From NCBI GenBank assembly GCA_016714445.1, contig JADJNF010000009.1, positions 620,001-684,000 on the forward strand: a DNA stretch of 64,000 nt. The letters are read 5' to 3'. The notes beneath the pieces are model-generated. The model ran no database searches, had not been told where the DNA came from, and was given only the letters and a program-made list of their open reading frames with translations. The translations under genes were made by a program, and so were the position numbers. This document shows positions 47,059 through 55,455 of the stretch, piece after piece. Origin of the DNA: Saprospiraceae bacterium. Lineage in GTDB: Bacteria > Bacteroidota > Bacteroidia > Chitinophagales > Saprospiraceae. The stretch's first letter is position 1; each line of letters begins with the position of its first letter.

Positions 47059-48228
47059 ATGAACAACCATTTTCTAAATATAAATCACCTATTACTGTCA
47101 TTACTATTTTTTGTGACATCCTGTAATGGGCAAGTCAAAACAGACCCACCCCAAGTTATTATAAATCAACAAATACCAATTGAAGGTGATCACCCAAAAA
47201 TTGTAAGGACACAAGGTGCTTCATCTGGAAATTTAACCTGTGCGTTGGAGGACCGAGATGGCAATCTTTGGTTCAGCACAGATGGAGAAGGCGTTTACCG
47301 CTTTGATGGAAAATCATTTACCAATTTTACCTCGAAAGATGGACTTTTAAATAATACAACGACTACCATTATACAGGATAAATCAGGGCATATCCTGATT
47401 GGAACAAATGCAGGAATATGTAAGTATGATGGGAAAATATTTAGCAAATATTTTGAATCGGATACTTTGAACAATTTAAGAATTATAGCCCTTTTGGAAG
47501 ATAGAGATGGAAACATTTGGTTTAGTGCGATGAATAAAGGAGTTTATCGATATGATGGAACCAAACTTTCCCATTTTCTTTACAATTATAAGCACCCAAT
47601 CTTTGCTGACAAGCAAGAAAAAATGATTAGTGATATTATACAAGATAAAAAAGGGAACATCTGGTTCAGTTCTTTTAATAGAGGTGGCGCTTGGCGATAC
47701 GATGGAAAAACACTTACTCACTTTCTCCCATCTGCCGATTATTATTCATTCTTTGAAGATGAAAGAAGTCATGCCTATTCTGATTCTGATACAAAATATG
47801 TCCATTCACCTGACTACATTACAGATGATATGATTCATTCTATGACAGAAGATACATCCGGAAATCTTTGGTTTGCCACCAGAAGACACGGAATTTGTAT
47901 ATATAATGGAAAAATATTTACAAGTTTTAAAGGAAATGAAGTATTTGGTAAAATTAGTCCCATTACAATTTTAGAAGATAAAAAGGGAACTATTTGGCTG
48001 GGAACAGAAGAATCTGGTGTCTTCTCCTATGATGCCCGCCTGAATGACGAAGTCGGGCAGGGAAAAACTTTTAAAAATTATACCACAACTGATGGACTAG
48101 TCAACAATTCAGTTCGTAGTATTTTAGAAGATAAATACGGTAATCTTTGGTTTGGTACAAGATGGTTTGGATTGAGCCGCTTTGATGGAAAAACCTTCAC
48201 CACTTTCTCAGAATACAAAGAAGAATGA
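47059..48228 (+). CDS. Regulator-propeller lipoprotein (Reg_prop repeats), paralog 1
   Basis: A 389-residue lipoprotein (signal LLSLLFFVTSC, then NGQVK). The mature part is a chain of about eight propeller blades with the pattern LEDRDGNLWFSTDGEGVYRFDGKSFTNF, as in the sensor part of Bacteroidota hybrid two-component systems, but here with no kinase or membrane domain. It may bind an outside ligand or a partner. At residues 325-333 nine residues (ARLNDEVGQ) are inserted between Tyr-Asp and Gly-Lys of a blade; they are encoded by a palindromic DNA element (48034-48060). It has two paralogs at 50420 and 51549; the HipBST-like locus lies between. Confidence 0.85.
   Translation: MNNHFLNINHLLLSLLFFVTSCNGQVKTDPPQVIINQQIPIEGDHPKIVRTQGASSGNLTCALEDRDGNLWFSTDGEGVYRFDGKSFTNFTSKDGLLNNTTTTIIQDKSGHILIGTNAGICKYDGKIFSKYFESDTLNNLRIIALLEDRDGNIWFSAMNKGVYRYDGTKLSHFLYNYKHPIFADKQEKMISDIIQDKKGNIWFSSFNRGGAWRYDGKTLTHFLPSADYYSFFEDERSHAYSDSDTKYVHSPDYITDDMIHSMTEDTSGNLWFATRRHGICIYNGKIFTSFKGNEVFGKISPITILEDKKGTIWLGTEESGVFSYDARLNDEVGQGKTFKNYTTTDGLVNNSVRSILEDKYGNLWFGTRWFGLSRFDGKTFTTFSEYKEE
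48034..48060. repeat. 27-base palindromic element inserted in frame, copy 1
   Basis: The element begins GCCCG and contains CGGGC near its end, with an inner GAC-GAA-GTC hairpin. It separates GAT (Asp) from GGAAAA (Gly-Lys) of a propeller blade whose other copies read Asp-Gly-Lys without a break. The same 27 bases occur at 52593-52619 with no mismatch, although the flanks differ. Confidence 0.8.
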
Positions 48229-48289
48229 CATCATCTCTGTTGCCCCCAATACTGAAAAAACCGACACAAATAGGATTACTCAAATGATA

Positions 48290-48426
48290 GTGCTATAAAG
48301 CGCACCTTTTATTGTAATTATAAAATAAAAACCTAGACAGGTGCAATATAGTGCGGTTTAATGCTCTTTTTATTGATATTTTAAAAATTAGTGCTATATT
48401 TGCATGAAATAATGCTTTATAATGCA
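48290..48426 (+). promoter_or_regulatory. HipBST-like promoter and cluster of TGC-N8-GCA operators
   Basis: Promoter: TTG at 48373-48375, then 19 bases, then TATATTTG at 48395-48402; transcription should start about 48410, only about 12 bases before the ATG at 48422. Related palindromes: 48291-48304 (TGCTATAAAGCGCA), 48342-48355 (TGCAATATAGTGCG, one arm imperfect), 48392-48404 (TGCTATATTTGCA, covering the -7 box) and 48413-48426 (TGCTTTATAATGCA, covering the start codon). HipB-type proteins bind repeated palindromes in their own promoter, so this cluster is very probably the autoregulatory region. Confidence 0.75.
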
Positions 48427-48640
48427 CTTTACAGAATTAATAAAAACGATAAAGGATCGTAGGGAAGCCCTACAAGTAACACAGGAAGGATTAGCTGCAA
48501 TATCAGGCGTTGGATTGAGAACACTAAAACAGTTTGAAAGCGGAAAAGGAAATCCTACACTATTAACATTGCAAAAGATATCTGAAGTGTTAGGTATGGA
48601 GCTTTGCCTAAAAATTAAAAATATATCGCCAACTAAATGA
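48422..48640 (+). CDS. hipB: HipB-like helix-turn-helix antitoxin/repressor
   Basis: A 72-residue protein that is almost entirely one XRE-type helix-turn-helix domain: VTQEGLAAISGVGLRTLKQFESGKGNPTLLTLQKIS, followed by LGMELCLKIKN. It is the shortest form of HipB, enough for DNA binding and dimerisation. Its stop overlaps the next start by four bases (ATGA). In HipBST systems HipB is the DNA-binding component and the operon repressor. A palindrome lies over its own start codon, so repression may act on both transcription and the beginning of the message. Confidence 0.85.
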   Translation: MHFTELIKTIKDRREALQVTQEGLAAISGVGLRTLKQFESGKGNPTLLTLQKISEVLGMELCLKIKNISPTK

Positions 48641-48966
48641 GAAAAGCCAAAGTATTATTCAAGAATGAAGAAGCAGGTATCTTGACGCAACACGATGATG
48701 GTTCGTTTTCATTTAGATATCACGATGACTGGTCAGACAATAACAGCAAACAAAGCATCAGTCTCACTTTACCGAAAACCGAAAAAGAATTTCATTCGGA
48801 ATACCTGTTTCCTTTTTTTTACAACATGCTTCCTGAAGGTTCTAATAAACAAGTGGTTTGTAAACTAAATAGAATCGACCGGGAGGACCACTTCGGATTG
48901 CTGATGTCTACTGCAAAAAATGATAGCATAGGTGCTGTCAGAGTTATTAAAATAGAAAGTGAATGA
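48637..48966 (+). CDS. hipS: HipS-like protein (HipA N-terminal subdomain)
   Basis: A 109-residue protein equal to the N-terminal subdomain 1 of HipA: KAKVLFKNEEAGILTQHDDG, then SISLTLPKTEKEFHSEYLFPFFYNMLPEGSNKQVVCK and HFGLLMSTAKNDSIGAVRVI. In classical HipA this is joined to the kinase; in tripartite HipBST systems it is separate and, as described for the enteropathogenic E. coli system, serves as the antitoxin to HipT. It overlaps both neighbours by four bases, so the three products are made in a coupled way. Confidence 0.85.
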   Translation: MRKAKVLFKNEEAGILTQHDDGSFSFRYHDDWSDNNSKQSISLTLPKTEKEFHSEYLFPFFYNMLPEGSNKQVVCKLNRIDREDHFGLLMSTAKNDSIGAVRVIKIESE

Positions 48967-49949
48967 GTTTACCAATAATTAAATATTGTCCAGGCACATT
49001 ATCTGAAGGTTTTGATACGTATAGCAGAACTGCTCTGAATAGAGTTTTTCAGGGCAAAAAAGTACATCATGTTTTGCCATACGATTCTCCAACAACCAAC
49101 CCGGAAACCGATGAGCTATTTGAAGAAAATCGAAGAAGAATGTCTATATCAGGTGTACAAGAAAAATTCTCTGTATTGCTTGACAAAAACAAGTTAAGGC
49201 TTATTAATGAAGGTGAACATGGAACTTATATTCTGAAACCAATTCCAGCCTCAGGTAAAAAGCGAGATCAAATGCCCGCCAATGAGCATTTAACCATGCA
49301 AATTGCCCGTCAGGTGTATGGAATAGAGACTGCAGAAAATGCATTGATATTTTTTAATGATGGTACACCCGCATACATCACCAAAAGATTTGATGTAACA
49401 GAAAATGGCTCAAAATTGGCTCAGGATGACTTTGCATCCTTAGCAAAAAGAACCCCACAAACCCATGGAGAACATTACAAATATCTCGGTAATTATTTGG
49501 ATATATTTGAATTAATGCGCAACTATTTAACAACTTACAAATTAGATGCACCTAAACTTTTAAAAATACTTCTCTTTAATTATCTTTTTTCAAATGGAGA
49601 TGCACACTTTAAAAATTTCTCCATTTTAGAAACATCTTTTGGCGATTATCGACTAAGCCCGGCTTATGATTTGCTAAATAGCCATATTCATATAGAAGAT
49701 AAAGACTTTGCTCTGGAAGATGGCCTATTGCCTAAAAATTTAGCCCAAAGCAAAATAGGTTTACAATTTGCCACACTAGCGGAGAAAGCAGAAATAAATG
49801 AAAAGACTTTTCAGGATATTATATCATTGATGATTTCCAAATCAGATATAGTTGAAAAAATGGTAGCTGCTTCTTTTCTAAATGATACCACTAAGAGAAA
49901 TTATTTCCAATCGTTTCAGGGCCGTTTAAACCAACTGTCCAAAGTGTGA
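48963..49949 (+). CDS. hipT: HipT-like serine/threonine kinase toxin
   Basis: A 328-residue HipA-type kinase lacking the N-terminal subdomain. The glycine-rich/phosphoserine loop is MSISGVQEKFS with Ser61 and Ser63, the S-I-S form found in HipT (the two serines are autophosphorylated there). The ATP-binding lysine region is YILKPIP, the catalytic loop NGDAHFKNFSI with Asp213, and the metal-binding Asp236 is in LSPAYDLLNS. All catalytic elements appear intact. HipA targets glutamyl-tRNA synthetase and EPEC HipT targets tryptophanyl-tRNA synthetase; the target here cannot be read from sequence. Four-base overlap with hipS. Confidence 0.88.
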   Translation: MSLPIIKYCPGTLSEGFDTYSRTALNRVFQGKKVHHVLPYDSPTTNPETDELFEENRRRMSISGVQEKFSVLLDKNKLRLINEGEHGTYILKPIPASGKKRDQMPANEHLTMQIARQVYGIETAENALIFFNDGTPAYITKRFDVTENGSKLAQDDFASLAKRTPQTHGEHYKYLGNYLDIFELMRNYLTTYKLDAPKLLKILLFNYLFSNGDAHFKNFSILETSFGDYRLSPAYDLLNSHIHIEDKDFALEDGLLPKNLAQSKIGLQFATLAEKAEINEKTFQDIISLMISKSDIVEKMVAASFLNDTTKRNYFQSFQGRLNQLSKV

Positions 49950-50385
49950 GATGTGAACTTATAAAGTATACGTGAAATGGCATTCAATACCAATGAGTAC
50001 TGGTGGTAAAATTACCTGCAAGAAATTGGCAGTTTTGTGTAGCGTATTCACATTTGTGGTTCATGAAATTTAGTTCTTAGCAACTATAATCGTGCTGACA
50101 AACGTAAACTTCTTGACGCGGAAAATCATACGTCTCATGCCCTCAGACAAATAGGAACATGGCAAATTGCCATGCCCCCACATTCCGACATTCAAACCCA
50201 AATAAGTCAATAAGCCACTTTTGCAAAACCGCGCTATTTTCTCCAACAGGCACATAGGTCTATGTGAACAATCATTAATGGCAAAGATTCAGTATTTACC
50301 ATTCACAATATACTATCCAATCAACTTTTACATTTCGTTTACATTTTTTTACCGGCACTTTACTAAAGCCTAGCACAAAGACTTG
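49950..50385. other. Intergenic stretch after the HipBST-like locus
   Basis: No gene is supported. It contains the perfect palindrome at 50158-50174 and several short non-coding words with higher GC than the surroundings (atgcccccacattccgacat). A 61-codon minus-strand frame (50070-50255) has no family resemblance and is not called. Confidence 0.4.
50158..50174. repeat. Perfect 17-base palindrome
   Basis: CATGGCAAATTGCCATG has two 8-base arms around one central base. It sits between two gene blocks, about 210 bases past the kinase stop. It could be a protein-binding site or part of a mobile-element end; no T-run follows on either strand, so a terminator is unlikely. Confidence 0.5.
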
Positions 50386-50393
50386 TAGTTTTG
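50386..50393 (+). promoter_or_regulatory. Probable -7 box for the second propeller gene
   Basis: TAGTTTTG matches TAnnTTTG and lies 27 bases before the ATG at 50420. No convincing -33 box. Confidence 0.35.
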
Positions 50394-50419
50394 CTGCAAT
50401 TGATACTAAAAATAAACAG

Positions 50420-51538
50420 ATGAAAGTAAAATCAGATAAGCCATTCATATTTATTCTTTGCTGCACATTTTTGATTGTTTCCACAATCTCTTGTAGTCAT
50501 CAAAGTCAATCAAAGGAGAGAAATCAGATAGTAAAGGCTCAAACTACTGAAAGTAGAATTGACTCAACCCTGTTGAAATATACAAGTGGAGTTCGTTCAA
50601 TTTTAGAAGATAGTAAAGGAAATATCTGGTTTGGCAGTTACAATGAAGGAGTGTGTTTGCTTCGTAATGGAAAACTCCAATATTTCACAACAGAAAACGG
50701 ATTAAGTGACAATCAGGTAAGGAGTATTTATGAAGATAAAAATGGCATAATCTGGTTCGAATGTGGGATAGGATTAAGTATTTATGATGGACAAAAAGTA
50801 ACCGTTTACAAAGAAAGAAATTATAATTCGAAAAAACAGTGGAAATCAACGGATAATGACCTTTGGTTTAAAACCGATGAAACTGTTGGCTATAATAAAC
50901 TTGAAGAGCATCCGGGGGTTTATCAATATGACGGCAATAACCTTTATTACCGCTCCTTCCCAATAAAACCAAAATCAGGAGAGGAAAACGTCTATTCCAT
51001 TTCAACACCTTTTGTAAATGGAACTAATGGAAAGGTATGGTTCGGAACATATAGTGCATTGATTGGGTACGATGGCAAGCAATTTGAAATTTTTGATGAT
51101 GAAAAATTAGGATTAAATGGTACAACAGAATCTTTGCATATTCGAAGCATAATGGAAGACAGCAAGGGTAATCTCTGGATTGGAAATAATTGCGGTAATA
51201 ATACAGTCGGAGGAATCGGAGTATTGAGATATGATGGCAAAGAATTTACTCATTTTACAAAACAACAAGGGTTAAGAAAAGATATCACCAAAGCTAGCTC
51301 TTTGGACAGAGTTTTCTCCATGTGTGAAGACAATTTGGGCAATATTTGGTTTGGAACGGTTGAGTCAGGTGTTTGGCGCTATGATGGGCAGACCATGAAA
51401 AACTTTACCAAAAAAGATGGTCTCGATGGTGATATGGTTTGGATTATTTACAAAAGCAAAACAGGTGAAATGTGGTTTGGCGGAGGTCCCAATGGTGTAT
51501 ATCGTTTCACGGGTAAGTCTTTTGAAAGAAAATTCTAA
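50420..51538 (+). CDS. Regulator-propeller lipoprotein (Reg_prop repeats), paralog 2
   Basis: A 372-residue lipoprotein (signal LCCTFLIVSTISC). About seven blades of the pattern VRSILEDSKGNIWFGSYNEGVCLLRNGKLQYF and IRSIMEDSKGNLWIGNN follow. The blade motif Tyr-Asp-Gly is intact throughout, with no inserted element, which makes it the reference for the two paralogs that have them. Predicted to sit on the outer membrane facing the periplasm or the surface. It starts a separate transcript after the HipBST-like locus and is followed by paralog 3 after 10 bases. Confidence 0.83.
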   Translation: MKVKSDKPFIFILCCTFLIVSTISCSHQSQSKERNQIVKAQTTESRIDSTLLKYTSGVRSILEDSKGNIWFGSYNEGVCLLRNGKLQYFTTENGLSDNQVRSIYEDKNGIIWFECGIGLSIYDGQKVTVYKERNYNSKKQWKSTDNDLWFKTDETVGYNKLEEHPGVYQYDGNNLYYRSFPIKPKSGEENVYSISTPFVNGTNGKVWFGTYSALIGYDGKQFEIFDDEKLGLNGTTESLHIRSIMEDSKGNLWIGNNCGNNTVGGIGVLRYDGKEFTHFTKQQGLRKDITKASSLDRVFSMCEDNLGNIWFGTVESGVWRYDGQTMKNFTKKDGLDGDMVWIIYKSKTGEMWFGGGPNGVYRFTGKSFERKF

Positions 51539-51548
51539 ATAAAAAGAA

Positions 51549-52649
51549 ATGTTGAAACACGCAATCGTTTTTACTTTCCTGAAAATAATCCTTCTTTGCA
51601 CTTCCTGCAATGAACCAGGTAAAAAAGAGTTACAAAAAGATAAAGAACATCCAAAACTTATAAAAAACTCAGGAAATGGCAATGTATCATGTGGTTTGCA
51701 GGACAAAACAGGTAACCTTTGGTTTGGAACATCAGATAATGGACTTTATAAATATGATGGAAAATCGTTTCATCAATTTTTGGTGTCCGATGGGCTGAAT
51801 AGTAATGAAATTTCTTGTCTTTTGGAGGATAGAGATGGAAAAATTTGGATAGGCACTAAAGAAGGAATTTGTTTTTACGACCCTTCGAATTCGCCCAGGA
51901 CAGGTGGTAAAACATTTGCCAAAATCCAGATTCCTTTACCAAAAAACCTGCCTCCTAATAAGAACCCCTACTATCAAAACCATTGGATTTACAGTATGTT
52001 ACAAGCAAAAAACGGAAAATTATGGTTTGTAACAATTGACGGTGTTTATATTTACGATGGAAAATCTTTTACTCATTTTCCATTGAATGAAGCCCCAAAT
52101 GGCTTTTTGACCAGTAATGATAAAGTGGAACGTATTTTAGAAGATAAAGCAGGTAACATTTGGTTTGGTGGACGAACCAATGAAGGTGTTTTTCGTTACG
52201 ATGGAAAATCTGTAACCCAGTTTAAACTACCAGAATTAATCCAGGGTCAAAATGGTCCAAGGCCAAAAACTCATAGTTGGGGGTGGCCTCAATGGCAGGA
52301 CAAAAACGGCAATATTTGGTTCAGTAGTTGGGGTGGAGCCTACCGGTACGATGGAAAAACATTTACAAGTTTTACAACAAAAGATGGTTTGCCAAGGGAA
52401 GTCACCCGAATTATAGAAGACAAAAAGGGAAATCTTTGGTTTGGTGCCAGTGATGGACTTAGACATTACGATGGTAAAACTTTCACCTATTTTAAAGAGG
52501 GATTAATCAATCCCTGGATTTGGGAAATTTTGGAAGATAAAACTGGAAATCTTTGGGTGGGAACTAGAGAAACAGGTCTATACCTTTTTGATGCCCGCCT
52601 GAATGACGAAGTCGGGCAGGGAAAAACATTTATTAATTATTCAGATTAA
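51549..52649 (+). CDS. Regulator-propeller lipoprotein (Reg_prop repeats), paralog 3
   Basis: A 366-residue lipoprotein (signal FLKIILLCTSC, then NEPGK). Blades follow the pattern LEDRDGKIWIGTKEGICFYD and IIEDKKGNLWFGASDGLRHYDGKTFTYF. Two blades carry in-frame insertions at the same Asp|Gly-Lys point: PSNSPRTG (from 51882-51905) and ARLNDEVGQ (from 52593-52619). The rest of the blades keep Tyr-Asp-Gly-Lys. The protein is closest in style to paralog 1 and, like it, has no kinase part. Function unknown; likely ligand or partner binding outside the cytoplasm. Confidence 0.83.
   Translation: MLKHAIVFTFLKIILLCTSCNEPGKKELQKDKEHPKLIKNSGNGNVSCGLQDKTGNLWFGTSDNGLYKYDGKSFHQFLVSDGLNSNEISCLLEDRDGKIWIGTKEGICFYDPSNSPRTGGKTFAKIQIPLPKNLPPNKNPYYQNHWIYSMLQAKNGKLWFVTIDGVYIYDGKSFTHFPLNEAPNGFLTSNDKVERILEDKAGNIWFGGRTNEGVFRYDGKSVTQFKLPELIQGQNGPRPKTHSWGWPQWQDKNGNIWFSSWGGAYRYDGKTFTSFTTKDGLPREVTRIIEDKKGNLWFGASDGLRHYDGKTFTYFKEGLINPWIWEILEDKTGNLWVGTRETGLYLFDARLNDEVGQGKTFINYSD
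51882..51905. repeat. 24-base element inserted in frame, of a second type
   Basis: The segment begins CCTTCGAATTCGCCCAGG, with CCT/AGG ends and an inner TTCGAA, and separates Asp (GAC) from Gly-Lys (GGTAAA) of a blade. It resembles the CCTTCG...CAGG-type short interspersed sequences that, from memory, recur between genes in Bacteroidota; this family assignment needs a search. Confidence 0.6.
52593..52619. repeat. 27-base palindromic element inserted in frame, copy 2
   Basis: Identical over all 27 bases to 48034-48060, again between Asp (GAT) and GGAAAA of a propeller blade. Outside the element only the conserved blade codons are shared. Confidence 0.8.
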
Positions 52650-53133
52650 AAACAGGTAAGTAAAGAGCTAATTAACAAAAGTAATGAACCACTGACAACT
52701 AATAAGTTTTCGTGGGATGTCCAACTCCAGGCTTTCAACCCGGGTGGATAACTTAATCGTGCAGGAAGAAAAACAATTACTTTTTTATAAAAGAGATATA
52801 ACCAAAGTTTTCGGCTTTTCCTAATCCTAAACGATTGTTTATTCCAGGGTCAATTAGTACTAAAAAATGACATAAATCTATGTCCAATAAAAAAACATCA
52901 AAATAAAAAAAGCAGACATTAAAAAAATACCCGAATACTTTGAGAAGTATATTGCTTTGGCACTTAGACCATAGATCTAAATTGGTTTGCATCACACCTG
53001 TGTTCAAAACTAAAAAAAACAGCTTCAAAAATATCCATTATACCGATATTTACATCATCTTTATCCGATCATAAGTTATACCTAAATGAGTTTTGTTTTT
53101 AATGTTATAAAAAATTTATAATCAATATTTTGT
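52650..53133. other. Intergenic, no gene supported
   Basis: Nearly 500 bases between the last propeller gene and the cytochrome operon. A somewhat GC-richer part (about 52715-52760) is followed by AT-rich DNA. A minus-strand frame of 83 codons (52777-53028) is low-complexity and Phe/Leu-rich without family resemblance, so it is left out. Confidence 0.4.
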
Positions 53134-55455
53134 ATGTCATATTTTAGAAAATACAAAAAACAAAATATTTACAATTCAATCTTATATATCTTTTTATTAG
53201 GATTAATATCCACTATATTTTTGAATTGTTCAACTGATCGTACTTCAGGTCAAGATATAACTTATAACACCCACATCCGCCCCATCCTCTCAGACAAATG
53301 CTTCAAATGTCACGGTCCGGATGCCAATAAACGTAAATCAGGATATAGATTAGATACTGAAGAAGGGGCTTTTGCGGCACTAAAAGACTACAAGGATAAA
53401 TATGGTATCGTGGCAGGTCACCCTGAAAAATCAGATGTATTCCTGCGCATCACATCCAAAGATCCAGACTATTTGATGCCGCCGCCAGAATCTAATCTGT
53501 CATTAACTTCAGATGAAATCTCTCTGATCGAAAAATGGATCAAAAATGGAGCTCCATATCAAAAACACTGGTCATTTATCCCATTAAAAGCAACACCAAT
53601 TCCCGATGTGAAGTCAACATGGGCTAATAATGAAATCGACCGTTATATAGTCCAAAAGCTACAGGAAAATGACTTGCAGCCATCTGAAGTATCATACGAC
53701 GCCGCCTTACTCAAGCGAATGATGCACGATATCATTGGTCTTCCTCCTAATTTAGCGGAACAAGATGAGTTTGCAAAGACACCTAATGCTAAAACTTATG
53801 AAAAACTCCTAGATAAAGCCTTGGCCAATCCACAGTATGGCGAAAAAATGGCCATTTTCTGGATGGATGTAGCTCGGTATGCAGACAGTCATGGATATCA
53901 GGATGATGGCCTTCGTACGATGTGGCCATGGAGAGACTGGGTGATCCATGCTTTTAATAAGAATTACGATTATAAAAAATTTGTCACCTGGCAACTGGCT
54001 GGCGATCTACTGTCTGATAAAAATAAAGAAACCATCCTGGCAACGGGGTTCAACAGAAATCATAAAATCACTCAGGAAGGTGGTGTCATAGACGAAGAAT
54101 ATCGCATAGAATATGTCACAGATCGCACCAATACATTTGGTAAAGGATTACTTGCCATGACTTTTGAGTGTGCCAAATGCCATGATCACAAATACGATCC
54201 CATCTCTCAAAAAGATTATTTTTCCACCTTTGCATTTTTTGATCAAGTGGACGAAAAAGGCCTCTTGGGCGATATTTCTTTGGCATCACTGGCAGATCCT
54301 CCTTACATGACGATAACCAAAGAAGATAAAGAAGGCATCCTAAGTTTCATTAGTAAATTGGATACTGGAAAAGTTGACGTCATGATCATGAAAGACAGTA
54401 CAGGCATCAGAAAGACCAAACTACTGGAACGAGGTGTATATGATCGCCCTGGAGAAGTAGTCTCGCCCGGTACTCCTGAATCAATACTAAAATACGACCC
54501 CAAAAAGTTTGAACAAAACAGAATGGGACTTGCCAAATGGATGTTTGACTCACAAAATCCACTTACAGCTAGGGTGTTTGTTAATTTTATTTGGCAGGAG
54601 TTTTTTGGTAAAGGCATAGTGAAGACGTCGGGTGATTTTGGTCTACAAGGCGACCTGCCTTCCCATCCTGAGTTATTGGACTGGCTGGCTTACGATTTTA
54701 TGACTCATGGTTGGGATATCAAAAGATTGGTCAAACAGATTGCCATGTCTTCCACTTACAAACAATCATCAAAGGTCAGTTCTGAACACATCCAAAAGGA
54801 TCCTGAAAATGTATTTCTAGGACGTGGTCCCAGATTGCGGCTTTCGGCAGAATTGCTCAAAGATCATATCCTGGCTTCTAGTGGCCTCCTGAATCCTGTC
54901 ATAGGTGGACCAAGTGTAAAACCTTATCAACCGAAAGGTCTGTGGGAAAGTGCTACGTCAGGTCGTGGCCAATTGGCATCATATGTGGAAGATCAGGGTG
55001 ACAAAAGATATCGACGTGGGTTGTATCATTTTATCAAACGAACCGTACCACCACCATCCATGCTTATATTTGATGCGTCCAACAGAGATCAGTGTGAGGT
55101 GAAAAGGTCATCTACCAATACACCATTACAATCTTTGGTATTGATGAATGACTATCAGGTATTGGAAGCAGCCAGGCATTTAGCCATAAAAACACAAAAT
55201 GAGAAATCAAGTAATGAAGTTAAATTCGAGCAATTATTCAGAAAAATTGTCTGTAGAGCGCCCAAACCTAATGAAATCAAAAAAATTAAAGATTTTCACC
55301 AAACTACAGTAACTGCCATGGACGATAAAAAAGCAAAAGAGATCGTATTTTTTGGCGATTTTAAAGAAACAGCAGACATAGACATTAAGGGTACGGCTGC
55401 CATGATGCAAACTGTACAGTTATTATTTAATCTCGAAGAAACTTCGACAAGATGA
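53134..55455 (+). CDS. PSCyt1/DUF1549/DUF1553 cytochrome-type protein
   Basis: A 773-residue protein anchored or exported through an N-terminal hydrophobic segment (ILYIFLLGLISTIFLNC; a weak lipobox at Cys32). Residues about 45-125 are a planctomycete-type cytochrome c domain with heme motif CFKCH (56-60) and distal Met candidates in DYLMPPPES. Residues about 160-370 are DUF1549, with a second CxxCH (CAKCHDHKYDP). Residues about 470-750 are DUF1553 (QNPLTARVFVNFIWQEFFGKGIVKTSGDFG, RDQCEVKRSSTNTPLQSLVLMND). Planctomycete versions are often over 1000 residues with an extra domain between; this one is compact. Such proteins are linked to extracellular or periplasmic breakdown of polymers, with unproven chemistry. 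The stop overlaps the next start. Confidence 0.88.
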   Translation: MSYFRKYKKQNIYNSILYIFLLGLISTIFLNCSTDRTSGQDITYNTHIRPILSDKCFKCHGPDANKRKSGYRLDTEEGAFAALKDYKDKYGIVAGHPEKSDVFLRITSKDPDYLMPPPESNLSLTSDEISLIEKWIKNGAPYQKHWSFIPLKATPIPDVKSTWANNEIDRYIVQKLQENDLQPSEVSYDAALLKRMMHDIIGLPPNLAEQDEFAKTPNAKTYEKLLDKALANPQYGEKMAIFWMDVARYADSHGYQDDGLRTMWPWRDWVIHAFNKNYDYKKFVTWQLAGDLLSDKNKETILATGFNRNHKITQEGGVIDEEYRIEYVTDRTNTFGKGLLAMTFECAKCHDHKYDPISQKDYFSTFAFFDQVDEKGLLGDISLASLADPPYMTITKEDKEGILSFISKLDTGKVDVMIMKDSTGIRKTKLLERGVYDRPGEVVSPGTPESILKYDPKKFEQNRMGLAKWMFDSQNPLTARVFVNFIWQEFFGKGIVKTSGDFGLQGDLPSHPELLDWLAYDFMTHGWDIKRLVKQIAMSSTYKQSSKVSSEHIQKDPENVFLGRGPRLRLSAELLKDHILASSGLLNPVIGGPSVKPYQPKGLWESATSGRGQLASYVEDQGDKRYRRGLYHFIKRTVPPPSMLIFDASNRDQCEVKRSSTNTPLQSLVLMNDYQVLEAARHLAIKTQNEKSSNEVKFEQLFRKIVCRAPKPNEIKKIKDFHQTTVTAMDDKKAKEIVFFGDFKETADIDIKGTAAMMQTVQLLFNLEETSTR

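Noticed and set aside
50070..50255. 61-codon minus-strand ORF after the HipBST-like locus
   Set aside because: No coding character; it includes the palindrome at 50158-50174.
48290..52650. Integron-like cassette array holding HipBST and propeller genes
   Set aside because: No attC-like pairs of short core sites and no integrase gene were found in the window.
52777..53028. 83-codon minus-strand ORF before the cytochrome operon
   Set aside because: Phe/Leu-rich low-complexity text on AT-rich DNA, no family resemblance.
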